This document shows, one piece after another, positions 27,301-38,371 of a stretch of 64,000 bases of DNA. The stretch is taken from assembly GCA_942486035.1 (NCBI GenBank), contig CALNXK010000128.1:1576501-1640500 (forward strand). The letters run 5' to 3'. Origin of the DNA: Porites lobata (Eukaryota; Cnidaria; Anthozoa; Scleractinia; Poritidae). The translations under genes and the position numbers were made by a program. How positions within the stretch are numbered: position 1 is the first letter of the stretch; each line of letters begins with the position of its first letter. The notes under the pieces were generated by a model. The model was not told the origin of the DNA. It saw only the letters and a list, made by a program, of their open reading frames with translations, and ran no database searches.

Positions 27301-30300
27301 CAAGGCTGCTTCCAGGGCTGTCATTTAGAGGCGGGGGCTGGGGATTTCCACCAGTTACTATGTTCTTGGCCCTGAGCTTCTTTCTTAGGAAAATAGAAGA
27401 ACAATAGAACCAAAAGAAACCTCTTGCTGTTTGATTCCCCTCCTACTTGTTGTATTTACCCGGCAACTTGAAATCTTAGTGACATCTTTGTGCAACTAAG
27501 GGGCGTGGCCAGGGGACGGGGATTTTCCCAGGCTACTACAAGTATGACCATTAGCAACTTTCACTGGAAAAAAAGGAAAATTGAACCAAAAGAACATCTT
27601 AGCTTTTCAATATTCCTTAGCTACTATTAATATTATTTACCCAGCGCATTTTAAGACAGAATCCACCAGGAAATTGAGTGTTTTAATAATATTAGTGGAC
27701 AAAAACCTTGTGTCAGAATAATTTCAAAGAATATTGCATTCTTTTTTACATTTTCCAAGGCCTAAAGATATAATTAGTCATCTGTAATAACACCAAAGAG
27801 AATTTCCCATGGGAGTCCGAGAAAATGAATGTCAAATTTCACAAGAATTGTGAAAACACACTAGGTAAAATTCTGAAAATTTCAAGTGTAAGATGTAATT
27901 GTGTGAAATTTGACTTTCATTTTCTCGTGCTCCCATCAGAAATATACTTTGGTGTTACTACAGATGACTAATTACATCTTTAGCCCTTCAAAAATGTAAA
28001 AAAGTATGCAATATTCTTTAAATTATTCTTGTACAAGGTTTTTGTCCACTGAAAATTAAAATTACTCAATTTCCTGGTGGATTCCTTGTTCAAATCTGAG
28101 TAACAACTCTACTTGACACTTTGACTTTGTAGTCTATGTGTATGCAATTAGGAATATAGTTGACATTTATTGAAGACACAAAATTTCCCCTGAAAATAGA
28201 GATTTGATTATTTTTTGCTCTTTGTTTTCTTTACAGTCAGATGCTTATTCTTCCTCCTTTTCAGAGACAAGGACATGGAGGTAAACCATTTAACTACAAA
28301 TTAAACTGTTCATTTGTTACAAACTGGCATCAATAATAGAGTCGAACCTCTTGTAAGCGGTCACCTAAAATGTGAAGAGTTAGTGGTTGCTTACAGAAAG
28401 TGCTTACTTGCCAGAGTTGAACTGCAGGAAATCTTTAACAAGGAGAAGTCCAGATGCATCTACTTTTTGTAGAGAATGTATTGCATGCAATTTTTAGGTT
28501 ACAATAACATGAACCCATGTTGTTTCTTAAAGTTTCCTCATACTCTGAGTAACCATAATACATACCCAGGAGGGGTACTTCGGATTTCAAGCGACAGGGA
28601 TGATCGAAAAGGGACAAAAATCAAAATGCCAAAAAATCCCTAGGGGCTTCCGACAAAACCTCCAAAAATCCATAGACCAAAAATTAACCCCCCAAAAATC
28701 CCATGCTGAGTTTCCAAGCCTTAGACGGAATGTAATGCATTAAATATTAAAACAGCTGCAAAAATCCCCCAAAAGTTCCTATACTTAAATCAAGCCACCC
28801 AAAAATACTTGCCAAATTTTCTTGCCCCAAAAAAATCCCAGAATCGAAAATTTCAAACCCAAAAAAATCCTTCAATTCCGGAGAAGCCCCCTAGGAATAC
28901 ATACAACAAATACATCTAAAGCAGTCATCATAAAATGCAGTTGCAGTCACTCCCAAGAGGGGGTCATTTATGAGAGGTTCCAATATTATAAGGCTATGAC
29001 TGGGAAAATTTTGGGTTTTGGATAAACAGTCGCTTATGGGAGGCTGTTGCTAACAAGAGGTTATTGCACATGGAGGTTCGACTTTATTTTGAGACAGTTA
29101 TGGTTTGCTATTATCTTGTCAGTTCAGTTGCTCCAAACCGTTGATAAATTCTATGTCAAGAATCTGCGGGTGCTAGACATAACAGGTATGTATGATTATT
29201 TTTGAAGTCATGACTGTGCCATTGTACTGTAAAATGATAGGATCAGGGTTCTTCAGAAGCTCTGGTGATTGGTAGAAATTGCCTTGTAGTCACTACAGAA
29301 GCATTGCCTACTCTCAAAAAATAATTTTAGTGGCATAAGAAATTGTTGCCTTAATTGTTTGTTTGTCAATGCTTTTGTACAATAAAAAAAAATTTAAAAT
29401 GAACCAAATGTGGCTGAATAAAGGTACTAACTCAGACTGCTCAACCATCCCAATCTCATGGGGATAGGAAAAATCCTGATTTTGAAATCTGTTCTGATAT
29501 TTTCAAATGAATTCTTACGATATTTATACAAGAACGCAAAAATTTAATATAAAATAAAATTGAGTACTTGCACAAGAAGCCACACAAATAAAAATAAGCA
29601 TAAAAATGACAATCGATTTAGTGAATGTTCTAGACATTAAGTGTCCTTTTAGAATGCTAAAAATGGCATTTCAGAGCATCAAGATTTCAAAATTATCTGG
29701 GGAGGCAGGCCCTCACCCCCTAGCGGCTCATGCCCCTTTGGCTCTCGCATCATTTATCAATGATTGAAAAACATCCCGATTAATTTTACATACGGTACTC
29801 AAAAGGTTGAACAGTCTGCTATCTTCATGGCTAAATTTCTCTCCCTGGCCACTCAAAATGCACTTTAAGCCCACCTTCTCCCTCTCCCCAAAGGCCTCTG
29901 GAAAGATCTCCCCCAATTGGAAGGTGGGAAACCCTCTCTCATAACTTGCTTGAATGCTTATCCCATATAAGACTGTGACATGATAACTCACCCTCTTCGG
30001 TGTCTTCCCAAGGTGGTGTAACCTGAGATCAGGCTCAATTTTCGTTTCGCTTTGTAATAACATTCCGGCAGGCAAGGCAAAACGAAAAGCCGTTAGAGAG
30101 AATGTATGAGAACCGCTAAAATTGGGCCTGATCTAAGGTTATAGGTGGTGTGGTTTTGCTTATGGCCCTTGACGGCAACTCTGTGTACAGCTGAATCCCA
30201 CTTTATGGACACAGCTTTGTCCCTGGGGAAAGAAAGCCTTTATATTTTCTCAAAGTCACTTTTTATGGACCCATCAGTGTCTGTATCAACAGGGTTTGAC

Positions 30301-31633
30301 CGCATCATTATTTCCAGTATTTGACTGGCACTCTGACCACTTAATTCTCTACTTTCTGTCAGGTTAGATCCAAACTCATACATAGAACATGGCAGATTCA
30401 CAAAGTTCAAAAACTATTCTCCATCTTTTTCTTAGTGGAGGAGCCTTCGTCTGACTTCTTGAAGTTGCGGGATTATGTAGATGCCTTAGATTGCAGGAAC
30501 CTGTCAGCATTTTCACCGGAAAACTTACGAAGTGGCTTCAGTGATAAAATGGTGCGGCAAGCAAGAGAAGAGCTCAAGATCAACAAGGTAAAGAATGATG
30601 TTGAAACCAAGGTTCAGGGGCGTAGCCAGGATTTTTCAAAGGGGGGGTCACAGACAGGGACACCATTGGGGAATCGCCGACTATATATGGTTTATACTGC
30701 TGCTCTCCCTCGTGTATCAGTGGGCTCAGTCGTATAATCGCGGCATGAAGAGCCACATTAACTAAAGACAAAAGCCGTTGACGAAAATACTTTACAAAAA
30801 AACAAATTTCAACAATGGCTTTTATGGCCAAGATATTGTCATGGCGTTTTCGCCAGCTGAATATTGTAGCTTGTTTGCTCAAAAGAAGGCTCACCAAGGA
30901 GGGGTCACGGGCACCCCAGGACCCCCCTAGCTACGCCCCTGAGGTTGTAATATTATTGAAATGTCGTGGCCTCATTTTCTTTTATTTGCACAATTCACAT
31001 TTTACCATCTCCTTCAGTTACAGATTCCAAATACTTAATTTTATATAATGTTGAAATATTACCTTGTAGCTTCAGTGCAGGAGAGTGTATGAAATTCTAC
31101 GTCTCCGTGTGACAGATCTTAGTAACGCTGAAGAATACAAGGCCTACAGGCTTGAAGTGAAAAACAGACTCAACATTCCATTCCAGGTATGTAAATGTGT
31201 AAGTTTTGTATGTCTGAGGTGAATGGGCGGGAAACAAGTTGTCACCCACTCCATTTTTCCCTGCTCCCACCCATTGTCTCCCTCAATTTCCTTCATTTTC
31301 CCTCTTTTGTTGAGTGCTCAAGTTTGCCCTTTGGGAATAACAATCCTATTGGCTCAATACAGTTCTTAGATGGATTATTCCAATGTCAATGCCAATTGCA
31401 CCCCACTGGAGATCTGTTATTCTTTTGGGCCACGTGTAGTAAGGTACAACAATATTGTTATTCATTTTCAGAAAGAGAAAGCTGATATGGAGAAATTAAA
31501 ACGTTTGTTGAAGCCTGAGGAACTGACTGCCACTCAGCAGACACAGCAAGAACGAATGCAGTACCTGGATCAAGTCTATCAAGAGCTGGAAGCACATTAC
31601 AAGAAGACCATAGAGAAAATGGCTGCTTCTTAA
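21325..31633 (+). CDS. HAT1: Histone acetyltransferase type B catalytic subunit HAT1 (15 exons)
   Basis: Acetylates newly made histone H4 (and H2A) before chromatin assembly, normally with an RbAp46/48 partner. Exons: 21325-21331, 21443-21511, 22901-22976, 24100-24136, 24376-24462, 25204-25246, 25427-25545, 26131-26218, 26972-27005, 27120-27224, 28237-28280, 29123-29185, 30436-30587, 31070-31186, 31472-31633 (TAA). These join to 400 aa; human HAT1 is 419. N-terminal motif ENDVFDKGKEFQPAFSHQIF matches the family's N domain. The GNAT core has YYAYPDKIRPRIRSQMLILP then acetyl-CoA loop QRQGHG (~231-236), and LDITVEEPS places the catalytic acid at E259/E260. The C-terminus holds RRVYEILRL and a helical KRLLKPEEL tail. 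The first coding exon is only 7 nt (Met-Asp plus one base); reading through its intron gives no better start. AATAAA candidates lie at 31906 and 31971. Confidence 0.96.
21670..22182. mobile_element. Inverted-repeat element rich in ATCGAT, in HAT1 intron 2
   Basis: Left CAGGACGTACCTAATCGAT and right ATCGATTAGATATGTCCTG are inverse ends about 510 bp apart. The interior repeats ATCGAT/AATCGATTA more than a dozen times, concentrated in the two outer thirds. An (ATT)n run sits at 21900-21920. Confidence 0.75.
23672..23800. mobile_element. 129-bp palindromic MITE in HAT1 intron 3
   Basis: Both arms are the same ~28 bp: ATGTTGTAGTTAATTTTTTA on the left and its exact inverse on the right, followed by ATCTCAGGTAA. 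High arm identity suggests a young insertion. Confidence 0.85.
23848..24034. mobile_element. MITE with TAGCCTGAGAAAACAGCC end, copy 1
   Basis: Left end TAGCCTGAGAAAACAGCCAA; right end ATTTTCCTCAGGCTA, an imperfect inverse. Same family as 47880-48035. The flanks show no clear duplication. In HAT1 intron 3. Confidence 0.75.
27313..27486. mobile_element. MITE with CAGGGCTGTCATTTAG end (copy 1 of 3)
   Basis: In HAT1 intron 10. Shared blocks with 41382-41550 and 62672-62849 include GGAAAATAGAAGAA, AACCAAAAGAAA and GGCAACTTGAAATCT. A diverged fourth stretch follows at 27493-27600. Confidence 0.75.
27659..28084. mobile_element. 426-bp foldback element in HAT1 intron 10
   Basis: Almost the whole element is one imperfect inverted repeat: GAATCCACCAGGAAATTGAG on the left returns as CTCAATTTCCTGGTGGATTC on the right. 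Further matched blocks include GACAAAAACCTTG, AAGAATATTGCAT and TAATTAGTCATCTGTA. Arms of about 190 bp flank a short centre near 27871. Confidence 0.85.
29728..30010 (-). pseudogene. Unrecognised open frame in a HAT1 intron, possibly a repeat remnant
   Basis: An antisense frame of about 95 codons (VSYHVTVLYG, FPTFQLGEIFPEAFG) runs between HAT1 exons 12 and 13. It is entered on its 5' side from the 30019-30142 insertion and shows no splice partners. No family recognised; it could be a decayed repeat ORF. Confidence 0.25.
30019..30142. mobile_element. MITE with exact 8-bp target duplication
   Basis: TAACCTGAGATCAGGCTCAA on the left is inverted as TTGGGCCTGATCTAAGGTTA on the right. Both sides are flanked by AGGTGGTG (30011-30018 and 30143-30150). 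About 124 bp, non-coding, in HAT1 intron 12. Confidence 0.85.
30615..30942. mobile_element. Inverted-repeat element with CAGGGGCGTAGC ends
   Basis: Starts CAGGGGCGTAGCCAGG and ends CCCCTAGCTACGCCCCTG, bounded by AGGTT at 30610-30614 and again at 30943-30947, an apparent 5-bp target duplication. It lies 27 bp after the exon ending at 30587. Confidence 0.85.
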
Positions 31634-33220
31634 AGGCCATCAATTGACTCTTGATTTGAGTTAGTTTTGTGGTGTCAATGATTAAACTCTGAAGTCTGTT
31701 GTTGTTAGAAACTAACAGAAAAATTGTGAAGAACACCATAAAAGGAAGTACTGCTCAGCGCATTAGGCTTCATAAGGACACAAAGACCCTTTGACTTGTC
31801 TTTTTGTACTTAAATAGCAGCCTGCCCTTTAAGATAACAGAAGCAAAAGATCTCAGCAAAACGGTAGTCATACTTTATTCAAAGTCTTTTCTTCTTTTAT
31901 GCTGTAATAAAAAAAATTGGATGTTTGTAAACTTGTCATGAACTGGTATCGACAGAAACAGCCAAGCATGAAATAAAAAGAGGATGCTATGACCATAAGC
32001 TTTGGTTTTGTTTGACTTGGAATGTCACTGGACATACACTAAGGAGTTCAAATTAGTTTGAAGTATTTTTCTCATTTCAAAGAGGCCAATATAACCGGAC
32101 AACAGCCATGGCAGCAGTTTGGTGAGCCCATGGCAAGAGGTGCAAATGTAGGTAGGGGTCCTGTGATCTTTTTTTCTACAATAACAATTTACTGTCTGAG
32201 TTCTCCTCCTAGGTTATTACACATTTTAAAAAGTATTAATTACAAATGATGGGGTGGCAACTTCTGGTAAGAGTCTGTCTCCTATCACAGATGACTTTTG
32301 AAGTACTGCTCATCGACATCACTAATTATGATGAATATTATCTTGGTCCTCGCTGGCTCTTTTCAATCTCATTTTGAATGTTTTTCAGGAAATTTCTTGT
32401 AAAGGAGACAAGCCTCCCAGTAGCTTGAGGATATCTTTGAAAGTTTTCATTTGCCTCGCTTGACTTAACAGCCTTATCCAAGGCATCATTACCTGTTTAA
32501 AAAAAAATTAACCCTTTAAGCCCAAATATCCACATACAAATTCTCCATACTGATCTCCATACATTTCCTTTAAGAATTGGTTGAGAGAATTTGATAAAAA
32601 ATCAAAGCATTATCCCTTAGGTGATCATTTTATTTATTCTCATAACCGTTCCTTTTAATCATGTATTGGTATTGTTAGGAGAAAACTGATGTTGGTCACT
32701 CTTGGAACATAAAGGATCAAACAACAAGGGTCAAGCAAAAGTTGTTTAAAGGGCTGAAGTTGGAATAAATTAGATTGCTTTTGTGCATGCCTTATTATGT
32801 AGATTTCTTGATAGAAAAGTTTAGCGGGAATCGAATCCAATTGAATGAAGCACACATGAATACAACCTAATGTATTCAATCTTCAGCTCTTTAAACAAAT
32901 CACTTTTAAACTTAACATTTCTCACTCTTGATAATGTGTGATACATCGAAAGGTCAAGTAACTTTTTTAAGTTTAATTTTTCTTGTTAAATGCTTCAACA
33001 AGCAACTGATTATCAGACGTCAAAAATAAAAACTAAAACTGTCACAGCTTGAGTAACTGCCATGAGGGCCTAAATGAAGCTGCTATGAATAAGGAATCTC
33101 AACTTACGTACCCCAAAGTGTCATTCGTCTGTAGCTGTAATGTGTAAGCTGGGCCAGACGACGGATGGGGTACGAGTTAGCAAGCTGAAGATAAACCAAA
33201 ATGATTCAATTTAATTTATT

Positions 33221-33392
33221 AGGCTGATTTAGCAACAGGACGGGAACATCATTTGACGACAGGAAAGCATGCGGAAAGGACTAAACAAGACTTCCGGTGT
33301 CCAATTTGCTGCTCTGCCATTGGTCAAGCCAGTTGTTTAGTTTGCGCGCGCCGTTGTAAACTGACGTTCTCATTCTGTTGCTAAATCAGCCT
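33221..33392. mobile_element. 172-bp MITE, AGGCTGATTTAGCAACAG ends
   Basis: Terminal 18-bp inverted repeats are exact (AGGCTGATTTAGCAACAG and CTGTTGCTAAATCAGCCT). Counting one more base each side, the flanks share TTAT. The core (ATGCGGAAAGGACTAAAC) resembles sequence at 15240-15270. Confidence 0.85.
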
Positions 33393-33799
33393 ATTATTAC
33401 TGATTGTACTACAGTATGCTTAGTATACATGTATTAATAATTTCAGAGTCTAAAATTGAAAGGGTTTCAGAAAACTGACCTAAGTGACTTTCTAAGATGC
33501 TCCTTCCAGATTAGTACACTTGTGTTTGCTTAAGCTGTTATAATTTGACATAAAATCAACTTGAGACATAGTTAAGGACCGTCTTTTTTAGGCACCCTCT
33601 TCAATTTATTTATTGCTGTTGTCTCCTATACAAACGCTAAGAGTTAAAGGATAAGTTTTAGCCCATAATAAATTAGCCTCTTGGGGTCATGGACTTGAAA
33701 TCCACTTCCCCACAATACCCCTAACAAATATTTTACGATGATCCTTAGTTTCCCTTTTTTCTCCCTCTCTTTTTAATTTGACATGTGCATTTTTACAGT

Positions 33800-34050
33800 G
33801 TTCGCCCAAAATTTTAGCTAAGCAGGTAAGGGACCATTCGTGCCCAACAAGGCAAACAAAATGTGCCAGAGGTGCACTTTCCTGGGGGTAGTGGGGTGAG
33901 GGACATGGCCCCACCCTCACTGGGAAATTTAGGAGCTAGCTCTCTGAAGAGTCATTCCGTCATTTTAAGACCTACATTAAGCAAATCAGCCATTGTTATC
34001 TTTGTTGCTTTAGGTAAATTTTACTGGTTACCGCCTGATAAGGAGAACAC
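33800..34050 (+). repeat. Dispersed repeat (copy 1) AAGGGACCATTCGTGCC
   Basis: Shares GCAGGTAAGGGACCATTC, TGCCAGAGGTGCACTTTCCT and GTTACCGCCTGATAAGGAG with 40541-41052. No coding potential. Confidence 0.7.
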
Positions 34051-34975
34051 TTTTTATCATCCCATTATGTACACATCAATATTATTCATACCAGTATTTG
34101 CCTAATTTGGTGAACATTCTCCTGATCAGTTGTCAATCATTTTATTTTCTATATGTTGCTTTTTTCAGGGAACAAGTGTTTCCACTTAAAAACTCAATAA
34201 AAGCTACTCACTGTACACAGTGTGAAATATTTTGAGACCTTTAATTTGGTGGCCAAATACTTCTCTCCTGCTACCACCATATTGGACAACAGAAAGACCC
34301 TGTGGATGGGTTTATTGGGTGAATTGAGGAGTTTTGGAACAATGGTTTCCCATTTATTTCCCTATTCATCATAACAACTAAGAAAAGCCTTTTCCATTTC
34401 CAAGTTAAAGATGATTTATGCCTATTGTATACAGTAAAAAAATGATCAACAAAATTATTAACTTACTCTTTCAACGAGTTGTTCATTGGCCAGATAACTA
34501 TAATACCAAAAAAAAAGAATTACAAGGAGTCAGTTTTACACCGTGTAACATTCATGTAACAGTGCAAAAGAAGAGGAATGTAAGAAGATTATTTTTCTTT
34601 CCTCTGCCATGTGCATGTATATAAAATTACAGAGATTTACACACCAGTCATACAACTTACAAATACTGCTGCATGTCATATAAAGCTGGGTAATCTTGCC
34701 ATTATGTCAATTCAAAGGTCACTTTTTAAGCCCATGTTCTCCAAAGAATACCCTGAATTGCACAAATTTTATAAGCCCACAACAGCCTCTGACTGGCATA
34801 AATGTCAACCTATAGTACTTACCCTAATTTATTCGTAAATGGTTATTTATAGTTGTAAGAGGAACTGGCACTTAAATTGGCCTTGCTTTGATAAAACCCT
34901 TCCTGCTTTCTTGTACAAATTACATTGTTCTTATGTTAAAAAACAATTTGTGAAAGGTTTGAACCTGGGAGTAAT

Positions 34976-35527
34976 TTCATAAGTAGGTGGCGCATGATTG
35001 CCGGCTGATTGTAGTCCTGCAAAGGACTGTTGTTACCAGTACTGTATGAACGGCATTGACAGACTCAAACTGACAATGGCAGAATGATTGAATAATTGAC
35101 AATTTGATTGACAATTTGACTAAGAATAAACAACTGTTAAACTGTGACAAATAGATGGATCAAAATGCACCAATGGCATTTAAGAGTCTTCACAGCCAAT
35201 AATATCACAGCTTAAAAGACAGAGGACCTATAACATCATGACTTCATTGACCACTGGTCAATAACCAGATTTCAATACCATCAACGGCTTAACTGCAGAA
35301 TACCCTGCTACTTATTTGCATGTCATTGAATAAGAATAGCATCTGTTGTGTTATGCTTCGTTCTTCAGAGAACGCCAACCAACGAAAACAATGGTGGTAC
35401 AGAGAAGATGACTGAAGATGACTACCGCACAGGTTGTCGAAACATCAGTCCCTGTCAGCAATAGTCACTTCAGGACTACGCTCACTCGGACGATTACGCT
35501 TCACCTAGCTACTTATGCAACAATTTG
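34976..35527. mobile_element. Inverted-repeat element with CATAAGTAGGTG ends
   Basis: Left end CATAAGTAGGTGGCGCATGA and right end ACGCTTCACCTAGCTACTTATG are inverses, with matched inner blocks (GTAGTCCTGCAAAGGACTG / TCACTTCAGGACTAC). The right part contains GTTGTCGAAACATCAGTCCC. About 550 bp. Confidence 0.7.
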
Positions 35528-36306
35528 TAAAGCATGACTGTGACAAGAAGAGCAAGGCCTAGGAGGTTTGTATCAAAACGAACACAGCCCCAATCTAGCA
35601 TTCATCACTTGACTTTCTCTCAGGCTGAAAGCAGTTATAATAATAACTGTAAATAAATACCATAATATATGGGTATTATTGGTTGAGTCAGCTTGAAGCC
35701 TTGAATTGCCACAATTTGGCTGTTTGGGGAAAGAGAAAAACACCTCTCTCGAATGATCTTGGTGATAAGTAAATGTTATGTTTGTTGAAATAAAGTATAA
35801 TACTTCATTTTCTACTAATGATGAAAAGGTTAATTTGATTAACGCCTTATATTTTTAGCAACATGTTTGATCATGTTTATATCAAATGTCATCGTCGAGA
35901 GGGATCGGATCGGATATATACGGGCATGAAAGCTATATTTTCAACTACTTCTTAAAACATACACCCAATGAAGATGATTGAAACTGTGATACCAACCTTA
36001 GGAGCATCCGCAAAGGCATATTTTAAAGGATGAACCAAACATAGATTGCTAAAAACCTTCTAAGTCAGTCTGCTTCTAAACATCAACAGTGACGTCTATT
36101 TTCAAGCAAAGACTAAGTTTACTAAGTAGCCAAGCTTTAAACGACTAGTACCCAGGGGCCCACGCCATAATCGCGTCTCCTCGATCGCGAGACGGTTCTT
36201 TTCTCGTGGAGCTCCACAAACAGGCCCCTGAGTCGCCATCCATTGCCCCATAAATCCCTATCCGGTGGATAACGTAGTTGGTTTCCCTAATACTTATCCG
36301 CTAGAT

Positions 36307-36428
36307 AGAGCGGTTTTCACTTGACTGTCGAAAGGTATTGGTTTTGGTTTTGGTTTTACTAGGCCCTTTGGTTGGCTAGTGTATTTACTTTGGTTTTGGT
36401 TTTACGACAGTCAAGTGAAAACCGCTCT
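36307..36428. mobile_element. 122-bp palindromic MITE
   Basis: AGAGCGGTTTTCACTTGACT on the left is inverted exactly at the right end. The core carries GGTTTTGGTTTT repeats. It abuts the next element with no gap. Confidence 0.85.
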
Positions 36429-36430
36429 AA

Positions 36431-36832
36431 TGGTAGTCCCCACTATTAAGCCCCCCTCCCCTTCCCTAATTATTCTTCACTAACAAACGATAGACTGTTT
36501 TAATCAATCACGGCTGTAAGACTCCGGAATGTTTCATTTACCAACTGAAGGCTCGGATTTGATTCTGATCCTCGGCTGCATGACCTCTACCTTGGCTCCG
36601 TTCCGAAAATACCGTAATATGAAATAAACTGTGCTTACGGTTTGAGAAGGCTCCCGAGACGGACGTGTACTTGAGCTTTTCCACCTCGTATTCTAGTTCG
36701 TTTTGGAGAACTGATGCCATCGTCTTTTCTAAATTAAAGAAGCCCCACTCTCAAATAAGCCCCCCACCCCCCATGGGCTTGAAATGAATTAGCCCCCCCC
36801 CCCGGGGGCTTAATAGAGGACTTACAGTAATA
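36431..36832. mobile_element. MITE with AAGCCCCCC units
   Basis: Left TAGTCCCCACTATTAAGCCC and right GGGGGCTTAATAGAGGACTTAC are imperfect inverses. Extra units (AATAAGCCCCCCAC, GAATTAGCCCCC) lie at 36750-36800. Its family also includes 14312-14400. Confidence 0.75.
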
Positions 36833-37486
36833 ATTTTGAGCTACATTTCAAATCCTTTCATATTGTGGAAATCCAACATATCCAATTGGGACCATTAAGA
36901 ACATTTAACATCATATTCCAATTTGACCACGGATGATAATATTAATCCAGAGCCAGAGAGTTTGCCTGTTCTATGGAACTGTCAGGTGTTACTTACCCTC
37001 AAATACACAGCGTTATATTTTATACATATATTTTTTTTATTTTGTTTGACGAATTCAGTAGATACTGTCAGAGAGAAATCACTAGAAAGGTCTAACCTTT
37101 ATAAATCCTGATATCAGCATGTATAATCTCCATGCTGTTCAATTACATTTCTCAAGTTACCAATGAGGAGAATTTATTTAACAATCAAAACTTTTCACTT
37201 ACTGATCATTTCCTTTCTTCTCATGACCAAGGAGAAATTTTATGTTGGTCGATGGAGGGGTTAAAGGGTGAAGGGTTGAAAAAAAAAAACAGCTTTTAAG
37301 CAACAGATGACTCTTAAGCAACAGATGACTTGATGCGAAAGCATTGTCAATTAATAAATGTAGATGTAGATGTAGATGACTCAAGTGCATTAACATTAAA
37401 ATACCACAACAATTTTCCCTAGCTTCTGCAATCTAGCTGGATTAAGTACAATATGAAAACCAGGGTTTATACTACGGTCAAGGTAG

Positions 37487-37517
37487 GAAATTCAATGGGT
37501 TAAACCCATTGAATTTC
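37487..37517. repeat. Perfect 31-nt palindrome
   Basis: Arms of 15 bp (GAAATTCAATGGGTT and its exact inverse) around one base. Isolated; no element around it recognised. It is about 850 bp beyond the LASP stop on the 3' side. Confidence 0.85.
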
Positions 37518-38371
37518 GTACCTTTTTACCTTCTACTTGCGATTTTTTTTTTTTTGCCTCGTTAATTTCTGAGTAAAATGAGAGCACTTCTTTGTTTATT
37601 TGATCGAAGAACAGCACATTTTGTGGCAAAAAAATTACATTTGCTTAACAATATCCTAACTTCTAATGGTGGTACACTTTCAGGTGAGATACAATGTCCA
37701 GAGGCTCCTCTCAAAAATACTGATACCACAAAATATTAACTTTTCATACTTTATAATAATATACTTTTCAAAGGTCATTAAGTTGCACTAATAAAAAACT
37801 ACTGTATCTTACTGCGCAAAGCATTCTTTAAGACATATTTGCTTTCTTAAATTTCACGAAAACTTCACCAAAATTGAAGATATATACTTGAGACAATGAG
37901 ATGCATTGAATTGACCTTGCAATGACATAAATAAAATAATATTATTACACACTACTAAAGACAAAAGGTCTTTAGCTTTAATACTCTTTTGGCCAAGAGC
38001 AGACTTCTGACTAGCTAAGAATGAAACTCCTGACCTGCCGACAACAAAGACCATGACAAGGACGACAATAATCATGAGGACAATAATTTTCAAACTGAAA
38101 ATAACACCTGAGTGAAAATTACCGAAGAGTTTCAGTTGACTTCACTTTAACAAAGAGTGCTATCTGGACAACGTGGACATTCAGTGAGTCACTGCAAGAT
38201 CAATTCAGTGCATGACTAAGTATACACCATAAGTTAAGACCTAAGACTACTCAGAATACTGTTCTGATCGTATGCTGCCAAATGCCACCATGATAATTTC
38301 ATACAGTCCCTAAGTTTCATAGTCACGCAGCCATCTTTTGTTCAGCGGCAAAGTAGAACTTGACCCATGAA

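Larger units (their letters stand above)
31634..38371. other. Gene-free interval between HAT1 and LASP
   Basis: The two genes converge here. I find no exon chain; all open frames are under 81 codons without motifs. Contents are HAT1's 3' UTR (to about 31990), several repeats listed separately and LASP's 3' flank. 37483-38370 shows nothing beyond the palindrome at 37487. Confidence 0.6.
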
